Positions 61,719 to 64,000 of a DNA stretch of 64,000 nucleotides are shown piece by piece. Numbering within the stretch: position 1 is the first letter of the stretch; each line of letters starts with the position of its first letter. The notes beneath the pieces were generated by a model. That model did no database searches and was not told where the DNA came from. It saw nothing but the letters and a program-made list of their open reading frames with translations. The position numbers and the translations under genes are program-made. This stretch comes from Apostichopus japonicus. Lineage: Eukaryota; Echinodermata; Holothuroidea; Aspidochirotida; Stichopodidae. The stretch lies in the NCBI RefSeq assembly GCF_037975245.1, contig NC_092574.1, positions 25,379,213 through 25,443,212 on the forward strand. Direction: 5' to 3'.

Positions 61719-62397
61719 CTAGCAAATGTATGTATATGTATCACTAAGAAGCCTCATTGGCTTAATTTTAACGCCGCAAGCTGACCGAAGTTAGTCTCTT
61801 AGATTCATATTTAACGTTCATTATTATGAATTGTCATTTTTCAAAAACTCTGTAACTGGACGACATACATAAATCTTGGAATGACTCGAACTGGGGACCT
61901 AATGATTGGAAGGCACCGGCGTTAAACACTGAGCTAACACTCCACAAATACGAAATTAAACACTTATTAGTAAGTTCACCCAGCTTAACTTTATAATAAA
62001 TAGTGTTTACAAGTTTTTTGCAGGACTATTGACCTCTAATGACCTCACATGATCTTTGACCTCCACAAAACAACGGTAGCAGGATGGTTCTTCATAGCAT
62101 TTCATCAAAACTTTATGTTTGGAGTTATATATTTACAAGTTTGTAGTGCTTGAAACTGTTTAAACCTCAATTAATCATTGAAAATTAGGTTTGTTATCGT
62201 ACTCATAGTGCTGAATGAGATTGCCAAATTTTAAGTTCATTCCAGCTTTATATTGAATTTTGGTGTTCACACCTTGTCATCTGGCATCATCAAATAACAT
62301 TGCACTAACTGCGAAAAACAATGGTCTAGTTCTTCTCTTCTTCTCAATACATTATATTCACATACTAAGCATATTGTTTCAGTTTTAAATTTGAATA

Positions 62398-62603
62398 TAG
62401 TGTCTTCCATATTAAAGAGTGAAGACTCGCTCCCAAAGAAACCTCTGATGCTGGTTATCTGACCTAGTTTCGAATGAGGTGTAACAGAAGTGTTAGACAC
62501 CACCATCAATCCCAGAAAATACACGCACAGCTTGCTACCATCGGTAATTAGACACTAGTGTAAAGTCAATGTACACGTACAGCTACGGTCGATACCAATA
62601 ACA
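62398..62603. repeat. 206-bp segment shared with 9,811-10,017
   Basis: Sits where block B departs from block A. See the entry at 9,811-10,017. Confidence 0.8.
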
Positions 62604-62799
62604 TGTCATAGATTATTCCCTGTGAAGTATTTTCCAAACACTGTCAAAGTCAAGTCGTATGTATATTACAGATAATAAAGCACTCTAAAGAAGATTACTT
62701 CAGACCTATTGTACATTGAGCCCAAAACGTAAAACTGAAGTTGAACAAACTATTCCCACTAAAAACAAAAATTGGAGAACTCACAGATTATTTGCACCT

Positions 62800-63300
62800 T
62801 TAATTTTGGAGATATCATTTTGAAGAGGATTTCAAACTTTTGAACCTGTCAACCCAATGTGACCTTTGACCTCTTCTGAAATACTAGGGTTCTTTTTCTT
62901 ACTATATTCAATCCATATACCGAGTATGAAGTTCATTCAAATTTTACTTTGGGATCGATCATGTTTTACAATATTTTCATACTTTCAGATCAGGGACCTC
63001 ACAAACGGTGCAAGGTTCCAGTCTTAATTTTTGGAGTTGAAGTGTTTCAGTATTTGACCTCTGTTGACCGCAAATGACCTTTGACCTCTCAAAAAAGTAG
63101 GGTTTATACGCACCAAGGTGGTACACATTCCAAGTATGTAGTTAATCAAACTTTTACCTTTTGACTTATCTTGTGTACGAATACAGCGTTATTCCAAACT
63201 TCAATGGCGAAGTTACAGTGTTTACAAGCCCAAAACTCACCCACACACGCATACATACACTAGTCATCGCCATCGCATAGATTCCTTTTATCTATATTAA
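62800..63300. mobile_element. TGACCT-family repeat with perfect DR1 motifs
   Basis: Contains TGACCTTTGACCT at 62,860-62,872 and 63,075-63,087, a CA-rich tract near 63,240-63,265, and 'catcgcatagattcctttta' at the end. Part of the 1.2-kb insertion in block B. Confidence 0.6.
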
Positions 63301-64000
63301 TAAATTATTACAGAGTTCTCAGCATTGTTATGAACGCAGGATTCTGTGTCCGGGGCGCAATTTTTAGTCAGAGACGCAAAATCTTCAAATTGCTTGCCTC
63401 CGGAGGGCGTAAACCATTTTTTGAGAAACAAATACACAATCACAATTAGGTCAATGGAAAACATAACAAAACATATTTTTTAATAAACATCTTTCAGTCT
63501 TTCTTTTCAAGAAACACTTCTTTTGACAAGAACTAAAATTTCTCCCACTCCTACAGATCATTGAATTTTTTGAGAGTAAATATATCATAACAACCAACCG
63601 CAATTAGTACAGGGTGTACAAAACTCCATTACGGCGATTATCATACTAAATATTGACAATGATCCTTATTCAAAATTCCTGTGATTTAATTGACTTCTAG
63701 TCCCTATCCATTGTCTGGAAATATGCATCTGCAGTGCTCAATGAGCATGAAGTATGTTGTTTGACAACAATCAATTGCAACTTTACTTTCTCCTGTGTAG
63801 ATATAACGAAGTCCGCGTTATAGATTATCATATGTGTGCACTCAAATATCAAAACGTTAGACCTTGTTGTTGCATACAGTACCTGCCTTTTGACAACGAT
63901 CACTCTAGTACAAGATGCACTTGAATTGTTTCTGAGACTATCACGTAATATTTGAATCATTGTATTGATCAGAAAATGTTATGAGTTGAGACAATCTATG
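63301..64000. other. right end of window, no gene seen
   Basis: Nothing recognisable except the return of homology to block A at about 63,978. If copy B is a full tandem copy, its 5' exons should lie beyond 64,000 on the minus strand. Confidence 0.5.

Larger units (their letters stand above)
60985..64000. repeat. segmental duplication, copy B
   Basis: Matches 1-2,100. Relative to copy A it lacks about 1,390-1,875, where it carries the 206-bp segment also found at 9,811-10,017. It also has a 1.2-kb insertion (about 62,810-63,975) made largely of TGACCT-family repeat. The last bases of the window match copy A again near 2,078, so the duplication continues to the right. Confidence 0.8.

Noticed and set aside
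1-64000. tRNA, rRNA or other structured RNA genes
   Set aside because: No convincing cloverleaf or rRNA sequence noticed by eye; a covariance-model search would be needed to exclude small RNAs.

Overview
The window is AT-rich nuclear DNA of an animal. Its genes are split by spliceosomal introns with GT-AG borders and matching phases, and much of the rest is transposons and tandem repeats. The host genes are complement C3 / thioester-protein (TEP) family genes with an anaphylatoxin exon, and one retrotransposon has the gag-protease-integrase-RT order described for Gmr1-like Ty3/Gypsy elements of deuterostomes. I infer an echinoderm, possibly a sea cucumber; the sequence does not fix the species.

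The host content is two incomplete C3-like gene copies, both on the minus strand. Copy A starts at a signal-peptide exon (25,544-25,605) and runs leftward through MG1, MG2, MG3 and MG4 exons to an MG5 exon at 248-306, then leaves the window at its left edge. Copy B enters from the right edge. It has MG5 exons (61,640-61,718 tentative; 61,238-61,296; 58,103-58,294), MG6 and linker exons (55,290-55,451; 54,153-54,227; 50,315-50,369), an anaphylatoxin exon (46,618-46,954), an MG6/MG7 exon (45,531-45,759) and an MG7-to-CUB exon (36,139-36,348). I found no thioester-domain exons between 36,139 and the start of copy A. A block of about 2 kb holding the MG5 exons is present twice (about 1-2,100 and 60,985-64,000), with several percent divergence.

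Layout: 1-2,100 is duplicated block A. 3,545-6,328 is a 111-bp satellite grown from the border of the MG4 exon. 6,293-25,605 is the rest of copy A, with minisatellites, a MITE and a decayed Gypsy (18.7-20.6 kb) in its introns. 26,480-34,400 is a nest of elements between the genes: an old Gypsy split by a 6.45-kb hAT transposon, itself split by a 1.49-kb non-autonomous hAT element. 34.4-61.7 kb is copy B, whose introns hold THAP and P2X7-like fragments, a young Gmr1-like LTR retrotransposon (37,762-43,744), minisatellites and a foldback-like element around a non-LTR retrotransposon fragment (50,444-53,002). 61-64 kb is duplicated block B.

In this family the encoded protein is a secreted complement component: MG domains form the core, the anaphylatoxin segment is released on activation, and the thioester half (not seen here) binds targets. 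I found no rRNA, tRNA, CRISPR array or bacterial feature.
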